From: an uncultured Myxococcales bacterium
GTDB lineage: Bacteria; Myxococcota_A; UBA9042; DTJE01
Reading direction: 5' to 3'
Length of the DNA stretch: 15,239 bases
Assembly: GCA_937975765.1 (NCBI GenBank)
Contig: CALJUR010000071.1
Span: 1 to 15,239 of the forward strand
The notes beneath the pieces are model-generated. The model saw only the letters and a program-made list of their open reading frames with translations, was not told the origin of the DNA and did not search any database. This document shows, piece after piece, positions 7,543-15,184 of the stretch (positions within the stretch are counted from its first letter, which is position 1; each line of letters starts with the position of its first letter). The position numbers and the translations under genes are program-made.

Positions 7543-8967
7543 ATGGCGGAGGCAAGGGGCTCTTCCGGCGGCGGGCGGGGATTCCGCATGGCGCTGTTCG
7601 TGGTCGTGGCGGCCGCCCTGGTGGCCGCGGGGACGGCGGCCCTACTGGTGAACATCGCGGAGAGGAAGCAGGAGGCCCGAAACCCCTTCTTCCGGGTGGT
7701 GGAGGTCGACGACAACACCGAGGACCCCGCCGTCTGGGGCAAGAACTTCCCGTTCCAGTTCGACCGCTACGGGCGCACGGTGGACATGGTCCGCACCCGC
7801 TTCGGCGGCAGCGAGGCGATGCCGCGAACCCCCACGGCGGACGATCCCCGGGCGATGGTGTCGCAGTCGAGGATCGAGGAGGACCCCCGCCTGAAGACGA
7901 TCTGGGCGGGATATGCCTTCGCGGAGGACTTCCGGGAGGAGCGCGGCCATGCCTTCATGCTGGACGACCAGACCTTCACCCGGAGGCAGAAGGTCACGAA
8001 GCAGCCCGGCACCTGCCTGAACTGCCACGCCTCGATGGTCATCCCGTACCGGACGGCCGGCGGCGGCGACACCATGAAGGGCTTCGACGCCATCAACGCC
8101 ATGCCGTACGAGGAGGCCCGGAAGCTGGCGAAGCACCCCATCGCCTGCATCGACTGCCACGACCCGGCGACGATGGCGCTGCGCGTCACGCGGCCCGCCT
8201 TCATCGAGGGCATCCGGGCCTACAAGGCGCTGCGGGGCGTGAAGGACTACGACGTCAACCGGATGGCGACCCGGCAGGAGATGCGGGCGTTCGTGTGCGG
8301 GCAGTGCCACGACGAGTACTACTTCCAGGGGACCGCGAAGCGCCTGACCTACCCGTGGACGAAGGGCCTGACCGCCGATGCCATCGTGGACTATTACGAG
8401 GAGGCGGGGTTCGGGGACTGGGTGCATGCCGAGACGGGCACTCCCGTGCTGAAGGCCCAGCACCCCGAGTTCGAGATGTGGAACCAGGGGATCCACGCGC
8501 GGTCCGGCGTCGCGTGCGCCGACTGCCACATGCCCTACGTCCGGGAAGGCGCACTGAAGGTCAGCGACCACCACGTGCGCAGCCCGCTGCTGAACATCAA
8601 CCACGCCTGCCAGACGTGCCACCGCTGGCCCGAGGAGGAGATGAAGGCCCGCGCCGAGCAGATCCAGGCCAGGACGAAGGAGTTGCGCAACCGGGCGATG
8701 GACGCCGTGGTGGCGCTGATCGGGGACCTGAAGGCGGCCCGAGACGCGGGGATGCCGGATGCCGCGCTGGAGCCCGCCAGGAAGCTGCAGCGGCGGGCCC
8801 AGTTCTACGTGGACTTCGTCGAGTCCGAGAACTCGTCGGGCTTCCACGCGCCGCAGGAGGCGGCCCGGGTGCTGGGGGCGTCGATCGACCTCGCCCGGCA
8901 GGGCCAGTTGCTGCTGCGTTCCGTGTCGCCCGCGACCCCCGCGCCGCCCGTCCCGGCCGGGACCTGA
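7543..8967 (+). CDS. nrfA: NrfA, pentaheme ammonia-forming nitrite reductase (CxxCH type)
   Basis: NrfA catalyses six-electron reduction of nitrite to ammonium. The 474 aa have an N-terminal anchor or uncleaved signal (about 16-37). Heme motifs are CLNCH (158-162), CIDCH (202-206), CGQCH (252-256), CADCH (325-329) and CQTCH (356-360). The region DPRLKTIWAGYAF...RGHAF lines up with the stretch before the catalytic heme in E. coli NrfA. By that alignment the first site is the catalytic heme, but it carries CxxCH, not CxxCK. Other active-site residues look intact: Arg134 of RGHAF, Tyr259 after CGQCHDEY, and His307 in KAQH, whose Lys304 and Gln306 correspond to the calcium site. GGGAGGGG precedes the ATG. 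It forms an operon with nrfH. Confidence 0.95.
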   Translation: MAEARGSSGGGRGFRMALFVVVAAALVAAGTAALLVNIAERKQEARNPFFRVVEVDDNTEDPAVWGKNFPFQFDRYGRTVDMVRTRFGGSEAMPRTPTADDPRAMVSQSRIEEDPRLKTIWAGYAFAEDFREERGHAFMLDDQTFTRRQKVTKQPGTCLNCHASMVIPYRTAGGGDTMKGFDAINAMPYEEARKLAKHPIACIDCHDPATMALRVTRPAFIEGIRAYKALRGVKDYDVNRMATRQEMRAFVCGQCHDEYYFQGTAKRLTYPWTKGLTADAIVDYYEEAGFGDWVHAETGTPVLKAQHPEFEMWNQGIHARSGVACADCHMPYVREGALKVSDHHVRSPLLNINHACQTCHRWPEEEMKARAEQIQARTKELRNRAMDAVVALIGDLKAARDAGMPDAALEPARKLQRRAQFYVDFVESENSSGFHAPQEAARVLGASIDLARQGQLLLRSVSPATPAPPVPAGT

Positions 8968-9043
8968 CCCCGCCTCCCGACCGCCAAGGCCTTTTGCCGG
9001 CGCGACCCGGACGGTCCGTCGCTACCTTCCCCCCCGGACCCGG

Positions 9044-9052
9044 TGCTAGGCT
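9044..9052 (+). promoter_or_regulatory. Possible extended -10 of the GYD-domain gene
   Basis: TGCTAGGCT lies 38 nt before the ATG at 9082 and is identical over ten bases to the element at 3765-3774. No clear -35 is visible. Its presence suggests the GYD gene has its own promoter rather than only reading through from nrfA. Confidence 0.45.
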
Positions 9053-9081
9053 GGTTTCTGCCAACCAACCGGGAGGGTGCC

Positions 9082-9390
9082 ATGCCGACCTATGTCCTGA
9101 TGACCAAGTTGACCCCCAGCGTCGTGGGCGACCCGGCACGCCGCCGCCAGTATGGCCGGGAGTGGAAGGAGGCGGTGGATCGGCTGTGCCCCGAGGTGAA
9201 GTGGCTGTCGCACTACGCGCTGCTGGGTCCGTACGACTTCCTGGACATCTACGAGGCGCCCGGCGAGGAGGTCGCAGCCAAGGTGTCGCTGATCACGCAC
9301 GCCAGCGGCGCGCAGAAGGCCGAGTCCTGGCCCGCGATTCCCTATGCCCGGTTCGTGAAGATCGCCCAGGAGGTCGGCGAGCACCTGTAG
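9082..9390 (+). CDS. GYD-domain protein
   Basis: A 102-aa protein of the GYD family (dimeric alpha+beta barrel type), named for a motif seen here as LLGPYDFLDIYEAP. The start MPTYVLMTKLTP is typical of the family, and the length is normal. GGGAGGG precedes the ATG by 5 nt. The family has no firmly established activity, so I assign none. It lies 114 nt after nrfA and converges on recN. Confidence 0.82.
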   Translation: MPTYVLMTKLTPSVVGDPARRRQYGREWKEAVDRLCPEVKWLSHYALLGPYDFLDIYEAPGEEVAAKVSLITHASGAQKAESWPAIPYARFVKIAQEVGEHL

Positions 9391-9394
9391 GGCG

Positions 9395-9470
9395 GGGGCC
9401 CCGTCCCCCGCCATCGTACAGGTGGGGCCCCGTCCCCCGCCATCGTACAGGTGGGGCCCCGTCCCCCGCC
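9395..9470. repeat. 29-bp GC-rich tandem repeat, about 2.6 copies
   Basis: Units starting GGGGCCCCGTCCCCCGCC occur at 9395, 9424 and 9453; the first two continue through ATCGTACAGGT. Copies are identical. Each unit contains the self-complementary GGGGCCCC, so the array can form hairpins between the convergent GYD and recN genes. It starts 5 nt after the GYD stop. Confidence 0.9.
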
Positions 9471-9508
9471 TCCTCGAACCCTGTGCCCCTGACACGCGGC
9501 GGACGCCC

Positions 9509-9533
9509 AGGGCGGGGCACAAGGCCCCGCCCT
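9509..9533. terminator. Hairpin between convergent genes, probably bidirectional terminator
   Basis: AGGGCGGGGC (9509-9518) pairs perfectly with GCCCCGCCCT (9524-9533) across the loop ACAAG. The right arm overlaps the recN stop codon (9532-9534). It lacks a T tract. The GGGCGGGGC...GCCCCGCCC form resembles dispersed palindromic elements of other GC-rich genomes, so it may be a repeat family member used as a terminator. Confidence 0.6.
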
Positions 9534-11220
9534 ACAGCAGGTCGCCGGCCTGGGAGGGCCGCCGGGACCCGCGCAGCATCTCGCGGGCGTGCCTCAACAC
9601 CGCCTCGGTCCGCTCCTGCCCGCCGATGATGCGGGCGATTTCGTGCAGCCGCGCGTCGCCGTCCAGCCGCGACACCGAGGCCGACGTGCGGCCGTCCGCG
9701 GTCGCCTTGTCCACCAGGAAATGGGCCGCCGCCCGCGCCGCCACCTGCCCGTGGTGCGTCACCACCAGGATCTGCCGGTGGCCCGCCGCCTGCGCCAGGA
9801 CTTCCGCCATCCGTTCCGCGACCGCGCCCGACACGCCGGCGTCGATCTCGTCGTACACCATCACCGGCGTGCCCACGGACGCCGACAGCACCGAGTACAG
9901 CGCCAGCGTGATGCGGGACAGTTCGCCGCCCGACGCCACGTCGGCCACCTCGCCCCACCCCTCGCCGGGGTTGGTCTCGACCCGGAAGTCCACCCGGTCC
10001 GCGCCCGTCTCGCCGGGCTCTCCGGCCTCGACGTGCACCTGCAGCGTGGCGCCTGCCATCGCCAGCCCCCGGACCGCCTGGGTCACCCGCGCCGACATCT
10101 CCCCGGCTGCTTGCGCGCGACGGGCCGACAGGGCCGCAGCCAGGACCTCCACCTCGGCCCGCAGTTCTGCAGCCTGTTCCTGCATCCGGCCGACCTGCTC
10201 GCCCGCGCCGTCCAGCCCGGCCAGTTCGTCCCTCGCGGATTGCAGCGTCTCCAGCGCCGACTCCAGCGACCCGCCGTGCTTCCGGGCCAGCCCCTTCAAC
10301 CCCTCCAGCCTCTCCTCGACGCGGGCCAGCCGGGCGGGGTCCAGTTCCACCTCCTCGGCGTACGAGGCGACCTCGCGGCTGACGTCGCGGGCCTCGATCT
10401 GCAGCGACTCCAGCCGGGAGGCATAGGCGGCCGCGCGCGGGTCGATCCGGGCCATCTCGCGCGCCGACTGCACGGCCCGGGCCAGCATGTCGCACGCCGA
10501 CGGGGTGCCCTCGTACAGGGCGTCCCCGGCGGCCGCGGCCATCTCGCGCAACCTCTCGGCCCCGCGCATCACCTGGGCCTCGGCCTGCAGGGCATCGATC
10601 TCGCCCGGCCCGGGGTCCAGCGCCTCGATCTGCCGGACCACGAACCGCAGGTAGTCGGCCCGCGCCTCGCGATCGGCCTGCCGCGCCTGCAGCGCCTCCA
10701 GCGCCTCCCGCGCCTCCCGGTACGCCGCCCAGCGCCCGGCATAGGCGTCCAGGTCGGCCCCCGTCCCGGCGAACGCGTCCAGCATCGCCAGGCGCTCGCG
10801 CGGCTGCGACAGCCCGATGAAGGCGTGCTGGCCGGCGACCGAGACCACCCGCCCGCCCAGGTCCCGCAACTCCCTCGCGGTGGCCATGCGCCCCTGGATC
10901 CAGGCCTTCCCGCGACCGTCCGCCCCGACCACCCGACGCAGCCGGACCTCGTCCTCCTCGACCGGGTACCCCGCCGCGTCGAAGGCCGCCCGGGCCTCCC
11001 GCGCGACGGACAGGTCCACGACCGCTTCCACCACGGCCTCGCGCGCCCCCTGGCGCACGCAGCCGGCGTCCGCCCGGGCGCCCAGCAGCAACTGGATCGC
11101 GTCCACCAGCAGGGACTTGCCGGCCCCGGTCTCGCCGGTCAGGCAGGACAGGCCGGCCGGGAAGTCGACTTCGACCTCCCCCAGCACCCCCAGGTTCGAC
11201 ACGTGCAGCGTCTTCAGCAT
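9532..11220 (-). CDS. recN: RecN, DNA double-strand break repair ATPase
   Basis: An SMC-like cytoplasmic ATPase acting in recombinational repair. The 562 aa match the family length. Walker A is GETGAGKS at 29-36 after the typical start MLKTLHVSNLGVLGEVEVDF. A central coiled-coil-rich region (about 150-390) is followed by the ABC signature VASGGELSR (about 428-436), Walker B in VMVYDEIDAG with YDEID at 456-460, and the H-loop TH(H) at 488-490. The ATG at 11218-11220 has only a weak purine-rich GGGGGA upstream, and a short leader frame overlaps it. It follows prfA after 140 nt with its own likely promoter. Confidence 0.95.
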   Translation of the reverse strand: MLKTLHVSNLGVLGEVEVDFPAGLSCLTGETGAGKSLLVDAIQLLLGARADAGCVRQGAREAVVEAVVDLSVAREARAAFDAAGYPVEEDEVRLRRVVGADGRGKAWIQGRMATARELRDLGGRVVSVAGQHAFIGLSQPRERLAMLDAFAGTGADLDAYAGRWAAYREAREALEALQARQADREARADYLRFVVRQIEALDPGPGEIDALQAEAQVMRGAERLREMAAAAGDALYEGTPSACDMLARAVQSAREMARIDPRAAAYASRLESLQIEARDVSREVASYAEEVELDPARLARVEERLEGLKGLARKHGGSLESALETLQSARDELAGLDGAGEQVGRMQEQAAELRAEVEVLAAALSARRAQAAGEMSARVTQAVRGLAMAGATLQVHVEAGEPGETGADRVDFRVETNPGEGWGEVADVASGGELSRITLALYSVLSASVGTPVMVYDEIDAGVSGAVAERMAEVLAQAAGHRQILVVTHHGQVAARAAAHFLVDKATADGRTSASVSRLDGDARLHEIARIIGGQERTEAVLRHAREMLRGSRRPSQAGDLL

Positions 11221-11243
11221 GCCGTCCGTCCCCCGGGACCCAT
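11214..11243 (-). other. Nine-codon leader frame overlapping the recN start
   Basis: ATG at 11241-11243 reads MGPGGRTAC and stops at TGA 11214-11216, in a different frame from recN. GGGAGG sits just upstream at normal spacing, better than the ribosome site of recN itself. Its last codons span the recN ATG (GC-ATG-C-TGA), the arrangement expected for translational coupling. Translation is not proven. Confidence 0.4.
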
Positions 11244-11262
11244 GCGGGTCCTCCCGGCGCGA

Positions 11263-11268
11263 ATTGTA
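11263..11268 (-). promoter_or_regulatory. Likely -10 element of recN
   Basis: TACAAT on the minus strand, within GGTCTACAATTCG, 42 nt before the recN ATG. The -35 region 17 nt upstream (GCCTTC) is a poor match to consensus, so an activator or another sigma preference is possible. Confidence 0.5.
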
Positions 11269-11290
11269 GACCAACCCGGCGACACGAAGG

Positions 11291-11323
11291 CATCGGGGAT
11301 TTTCCGGGGATGTTTCATCGGGG
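11291..11323. promoter_or_regulatory. Direct repeat CATCGGGG upstream of recN
   Basis: CATCGGGG occurs at 11291-11298 and again at 11316-11323, 25 bp apart, starting at the presumed recN -35. A regulator site is possible; it does not match a LexA box I know. Confidence 0.25.
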
Positions 11324-11360
11324 GCGGGACAGGTCGGCCGGGACCAGGTTCGCCGGCACG

Positions 11361-12437
11361 TCACTCTTCCGCGAGGGCCTGCGCCGCGAAGTACGCCTGC
11401 AGGGCGGCGATCAACTCGTCCATCTCGCCTTCCAGGATCGCCTCCAGGCGGTACAGCGTCAGGCCGATCCGGTGGTCCGTCAGCCGGTTCTGCGGGAAGT
11501 TGTAGGTCCGGATGCGCTCGCTGCGATCGCCGGTGCCGACCATGGCACGCCTGGCGTCCTGCTCCTTCGAGCGGGCCTCCTCGCGGGCCGCCTCGGCCAG
11601 CCGGGCCTTCAGGACCTTCATCGCCTTCGCGCGGTTCTTCTGCTGGCTGCGCTCGTCCTGGCAGGCCACCACGATCCCGGTCGGCAGGTGCGTCAGGCGG
11701 ACCGCCGAGTCGGTCTTGTTGATGTGCTGGCCGCCGGCGCCGCTGGCCCGGTACAGGTCGATCCGCAGGTCGGACTCCTCGATCTTGATGTCGACGTCGT
11801 CGACCTCGGGCAGCACGGCCACGGTGACCGCCGAGGTGTGGATGCGGCCCTGCGCCTCGGTCTCGGGCACGCGCTGCACCCGGTGCACGCCGCCCTCGAA
11901 CTTCAACTGGCTGTAGACGCGCTGGCCGCGGATCTGGGCCACGACCTCCTTGACACCCTTCAGTTCGGTCTCGTTCAGGTTGACGATCTCGACTTCCCAC
12001 TTCCGCCGTTCCGCGAACCGGCAGTACATCCGGAACAGGTCCGCGGCGAACAGCGCCGCCTCGTCGCCGCCCGTGCCGGCACGGATCTCGACGAACACGT
12101 CCTTCTTGTCCAGCGGGTCCTCGGGGACCAGCAGCTGGAACAGGCGTTCCTGCAGCGCCTCGCGGCGGGGGCGCAGGCGCGACAGTTCGTCCTCGGCCAT
12201 CTCGCGCAGGTCCGCGTCCGTCCGGGACAGTTCCTCGTTCTCGGCGATCGACTGGTCGACCCTGCGGAACTCGCGATAGGCGTCGACCTTGTCCTCGAGG
12301 TCGGCACGCTCCTTGGACACCTCGCGCAGCCGGTCGGGGTCCAGGTACACCTCCTCGCGGCCCATCTCCTCTTCCAGCCGCTGGTAGTGCTCCTCGACCT
12401 CCTTCAGGCGGGCCAGCGCCGCGGCCAGGTCCATCAT
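11361..12437 (-). CDS. prfA: Peptide chain release factor 1 (RF1)
   Basis: RF1 reads UAA/UAG stop codons and triggers peptide release. The 358 aa match the family. An N-terminal helical domain is followed by the codon-recognition domain with the tripeptide Pro191-Glu192-Thr193 inside HRVQRVPETEAQGRIHTS, then the catalytic GGQ at 235-237 in RASGAGGQHINKTDSAVR. The C-terminus (NFPQNRLTDHRIGLTLY) is also typical. The start at 12435-12437 overlaps the upstream TGA as ATGA, indicating coupling to the DUF1385 gene. The next Met codon (12432-12434) is the alternative. prmC, the RF1/RF2 methyltransferase gene often found after prfA, is absent here. Confidence 0.97.
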   Translation of the reverse strand: MMDLAAALARLKEVEEHYQRLEEEMGREEVYLDPDRLREVSKERADLEDKVDAYREFRRVDQSIAENEELSRTDADLREMAEDELSRLRPRREALQERLFQLLVPEDPLDKKDVFVEIRAGTGGDEAALFAADLFRMYCRFAERRKWEVEIVNLNETELKGVKEVVAQIRGQRVYSQLKFEGGVHRVQRVPETEAQGRIHTSAVTVAVLPEVDDVDIKIEESDLRIDLYRASGAGGQHINKTDSAVRLTHLPTGIVVACQDERSQQKNRAKAMKVLKARLAEAAREEARSKEQDARRAMVGTGDRSERIRTYNFPQNRLTDHRIGLTLYRLEAILEGEMDELIAALQAYFAAQALAEE

Positions 12438-13483
12438 GGCGTTCCCCCCGGCCCGGCGGCTGCCGCCAGCACCCCCTCGAACTCGGCGACGTCCCGGAAG
12501 AAGCGCACCTGCTCGGGCGCGCCGGCGACGGCGCCCAGGGCCGCCGGGTCCAGCGCCGCCTTCAGCGCGACGATCGCCACCTCGCGCTGCGACGCGTCCG
12601 GCGGCTGGGTCGTGATCGCCTGCAGCCACACGCCGGGAGCCGACAGCAGGCGTCCCAGCAGGCTGTCCGCCTTCTTCCCGGCGAACCGGATCAGTTCGTA
12701 CGAAAGGCCCGCGACCGGCAACACCAGGGGCAGCTTGATCGCCACGTAGATGGCCTGGTCCAGCACGCGGTAGGGCGTCATGTCCTTCGGCAGCAGCGGG
12801 AAGACCCCCGCGAACACGAAGATGCTGACGGCGATGACGGTGACCATGAAGGCCGTGCCGCAGCGCGCGTGGGCCGTCGGGAAGCCGGCCAGCGACTCGA
12901 CGGTCAGGGGCAGCCGGTTCTCGAAGGCGTGCACCGCCTGGTGCTCGGCGCCGTGGTACTCGAAGACGCGGCGCATGTCCTTCATCTTCGAGATCAGCCA
13001 GACGAAGCCCAGGAAGATGCCGAACTTGACGAAGCCGTCCAGCAGGTGGAACGACACGGCCTGCCCGCCGGCGAGATCCTCGCTGCCGACGGCCACGCCG
13101 AAGGCCCAGGTCAGCAGGTGGGGCACGACCGCGAACAGGAAGAACCCGAAGGCCATCGAGAAGACCAGGGTCAGCGCCAGCGCGGCCGGGGTGGCGGCGC
13201 CGGACGGGCGCTCGTCCTCGGGCATCGCCTGTTCCGCCGCGAACGACAGCGCGGACATCCCGTCGTACATCGTCTCGACCAGGACGGCCACGCCGCGAAG
13301 CCCCGGGCGCGCCAGCACGGGGTACTGCGCCGCGATGCGGTGGGCCAGGCGGACGCGGACGGCCAGCGACCCGTCGGGGCGCCGGACGGCCACGCTGGTC
13401 GCAGCGGGAGCGCGCATCATCACGCCCTCGACGACCGCCTGGCCGCCGACGGCGACCGGCTGCTCGGCTGCCCCGGGTTTCAC
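12434..13483 (-). CDS. DUF1385 / YqhQ-type membrane protein
   Basis: A 349-aa membrane protein of the DUF1385 family. Recognisable family features are GGQAVVEGVMMRAP near the N-terminus, EYHGAEHQAVHAFE in the middle and ARCGTAFM after it. About four hydrophobic segments are visible (LALTLVFSMAFGFFLFAVV, FVKFGIFLGFVWLI, FMVTVIAVSIFVFAGVF, AIKLPLVLPVAGLSY). The start is GTG at 13481-13483, 5 nt after the rpmE stop; no good ribosome site is visible, so it probably relies on coupling. This is the only start that keeps the GGQAV motif. The biochemical role is not established, and family members commonly sit beside rpmE and prfA. Confidence 0.87.
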   Translation of the reverse strand: MKPGAAEQPVAVGGQAVVEGVMMRAPAATSVAVRRPDGSLAVRVRLAHRIAAQYPVLARPGLRGVAVLVETMYDGMSALSFAAEQAMPEDERPSGAATPAALALTLVFSMAFGFFLFAVVPHLLTWAFGVAVGSEDLAGGQAVSFHLLDGFVKFGIFLGFVWLISKMKDMRRVFEYHGAEHQAVHAFENRLPLTVESLAGFPTAHARCGTAFMVTVIAVSIFVFAGVFPLLPKDMTPYRVLDQAIYVAIKLPLVLPVAGLSYELIRFAGKKADSLLGRLLSAPGVWLQAITTQPPDASQREVAIVALKAALDPAALGAVAGAPEQVRFFRDVAEFEGVLAAAAGPGGTP

Positions 13484-13488
13484 GAGGC

Positions 13489-13707
13489 TCAGTTCGTCTT
13501 GATGAGGGTGCGGCCCGCGTACTTGCGGTTGAAGCGGTCCACGCGCCCCTCGGTGTCGACGATCTTCTGCCGGCCCGTGAAGAACGGGTGGCAGGAGGCG
13601 CAGATTTCAACCGAGTAGTCGCCGCGCGTCGTGTGCGTCTCGATGACGGCGCCGCAGGCGCAGGTGATCTTCGTGGGCTTGTTGTCCGGGTGGATGCCCT
13701 TCTTCAT
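13489..13707 (-). CDS. rpmE: Ribosomal protein L31, zinc-binding type
   Basis: A 72-aa large-subunit ribosomal protein. It starts MKKGIHPDNKPTKI and has the four zinc-ligand cysteines Cys16, Cys18, Cys36 and Cys39 (CAC...CASCHPFFTGRQK), so it is the C+ form rather than the zinc-free paralogue. A perfect AGGAGG lies 6 nt before the ATG. It is the first gene of the rpmE-DUF1385-prfA operon. Confidence 0.96.
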   Translation of the reverse strand: MKKGIHPDNKPTKITCACGAVIETHTTRGDYSVEICASCHPFFTGRQKIVDTEGRVDRFNRKYAGRTLIKTN

Positions 13708-13755
13708 GTTCGGCCTCCTATGCGTACTCGGTCGGTTGTTCGACCGGGGCGCGGT

Positions 13756-13784
13756 ATAGTACGCACATTCGCGCATCCGGTCAA
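13756..13784 (-). promoter_or_regulatory. Sigma-70-type promoter of rpmE operon
   Basis: On the minus strand TTGACC (13779-13784) and TACTAT (13756-13761) are separated by exactly 17 bp. The -10 ends 48 nt before the rpmE ATG. This is the best promoter match in the window. Confidence 0.75.
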
Positions 13785-13856
13785 CGACCTCGTGAACGCA
13801 ACGCCCCGGATGGCATCGTTCCTCCCCTGGCGGACCGCGACCGTCGTGCAGTCCGT

Positions 13857-13886
13857 TTGACCGGGCCGCCGCGTCGCGCCTAGAAT
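13857..13886 (+). promoter_or_regulatory. Sigma-70-type promoter of the kinase gene
   Basis: TTGACC (13857-13862) and TAGAAT (13881-13886) have an 18-bp spacer and lie 28 nt before the kinase ATG. It is divergent from the rpmE promoter, with the same -35 hexamer. Confidence 0.68.
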
Positions 13887-13914
13887 CTGTGCGGTATTTC
13901 GGGGTATCCCGTTC

Positions 13915-15184
13915 ATGGTGGAGGAAGGCAACGGCGTCTGCCCGCACTGCGAGGCCTACACCGGCCCCGTCGGGACCCCGTGCATCCGCCCCGACTGCCA
14001 GAAGTTGCGCTACCTCTGCATCCCCATCCGCTGGTACGACGCGGCCAAGGCCTACTCCACCCGCAAGGGCCGGCCGATCGACCCGCTGGTCGGCCGGATG
14101 ATCGACCGGTACCTGCTGGCCGCCAACATCGGCGAAGGCGGCATGGGGAACGTCTACGTCGCCATCCAGAAGCCCCTGTTCCGCGAGGTCGCGCTGAAGC
14201 TGATCAACGACCTCGACCTGAACCGGCATTCGGTCGGCCGGTTCGAGCGGGAGGCCCGTGCCATCTCGCTGCTGGACCATCCGAACATCGTCAAGATCCA
14301 CGACTACGGCGTCGGGGAACTGGACCGGAAACTGCCCTACATGGCGCTGGAGTACCTGCGCCATGGCCGGACGCTGCGCAAGGCGTTCGCGGCCGCGCAG
14401 GATGGCGGGAAGGTCGACGGCGAACTGGTGCTGACGATCTTCCGGCAGGTGCTGAACGCGCTGGGGGCCGCCCACGCGGTCGGCATCGTGCACCGCGACG
14501 TCAAGCCCGAGAACGTGATGATCGTGCCGGTGCACGGCAACCCGAACCTGGTGAAGATCCTGGACTTCGGCCTGGCCCGGATGGATTCCGACGAAACCGG
14601 CTTCGAGGGGGATGCCGCCGCGTCCGGCCGGCTGGCCGGCACGCCCTACTACATGGCCCCCGAACAGATCCCGCGCAAGGAGGCCCCGAAGGAGATCGAT
14701 GGCCGCGCCGACCTGTACGCCGTGACCATCATGCTGTTCGAGATCCTGACGGGCGTCCGGCCGTACGACGGCGATTCCCCGCTGGCGGTGCTGGCCCGGA
14801 AACTGGACCCGTCCTTCGACCCGATGTCGCTGCCCGCGGCCAAGCCCCTGGCGAAGGGGGTGCGCGCGTTCCTGGCGAAGGGCCTGGCGGCGGACCCGGC
14901 CCGCCGTTTCGCCTCCGCGTCCGAGATGCTGGAGTCGATGGAGAAGGCCCTGGAAACCCGCGCGGCGGCGGTGGGCCTGGTGGTGCTGGGCACCGAGGTC
15001 TCGTCCGACCGCATCGAACTGCCGGCGGAACCCATCCCGGACCTGGCGCCGGAACCGGAACCGGTGATCGAGCCCCCCCCCGAGCCGGAGCCGCAGCCCT
15101 TTCCCGACCTGGGTCCCCGGTCGCCCCTGGTCCCCGAGAGCCGCTTCCGGAAGCGACCCGGGTCCCTCGAGGTGGACCTGCCCG
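13915..15184 (+). CDS. Ser/Thr protein kinase with N-terminal zinc ribbon (3' end missing)
   Basis: 423 genuine codons are visible. The N-terminus carries Cys9, 12, 23 and 28 (CPHC...C-x4-C), probably a zinc ribbon. The Hanks-type kinase domain follows: glycine loop GEGGMGNVYVA (73-83), ATP-contacting Lys95 in VALKLI, catalytic HRDVKPEN with Asp195, DFG at 217-219, then GTPYYMAPEQ and RADLYAV. All catalytic residues are present. After the domain comes a Pro/Glu-rich linker (EPEPVIEPPPEPEPQP), with no membrane segment seen before the sequence breaks off. The apparent stop at 15217-15219 lies in adapter sequence and is not real. The ribosome site before ATG 13915 is weak. The target is unknown. 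Confidence 0.9.

Noticed and set aside
8968..9040. A terminator after nrfA.
   Set aside because: Only short imperfect pairings (GCGAC/GTCGC, AAGGCCTT) are visible, too weak to call.
9395..9470. A CRISPR array.
   Set aside because: The 29-bp units are directly contiguous with no spacers, only 2.6 copies are present, and no cas gene is in the window.
11859..11867. RF1 codon-recognition tripeptide PET instead of PAT/PVT as evidence of altered stop-codon reading.
   Set aside because: The middle position is variable in RF1 and the flanking sequence is fully typical. The genes in this window use TGA and TAG normally.
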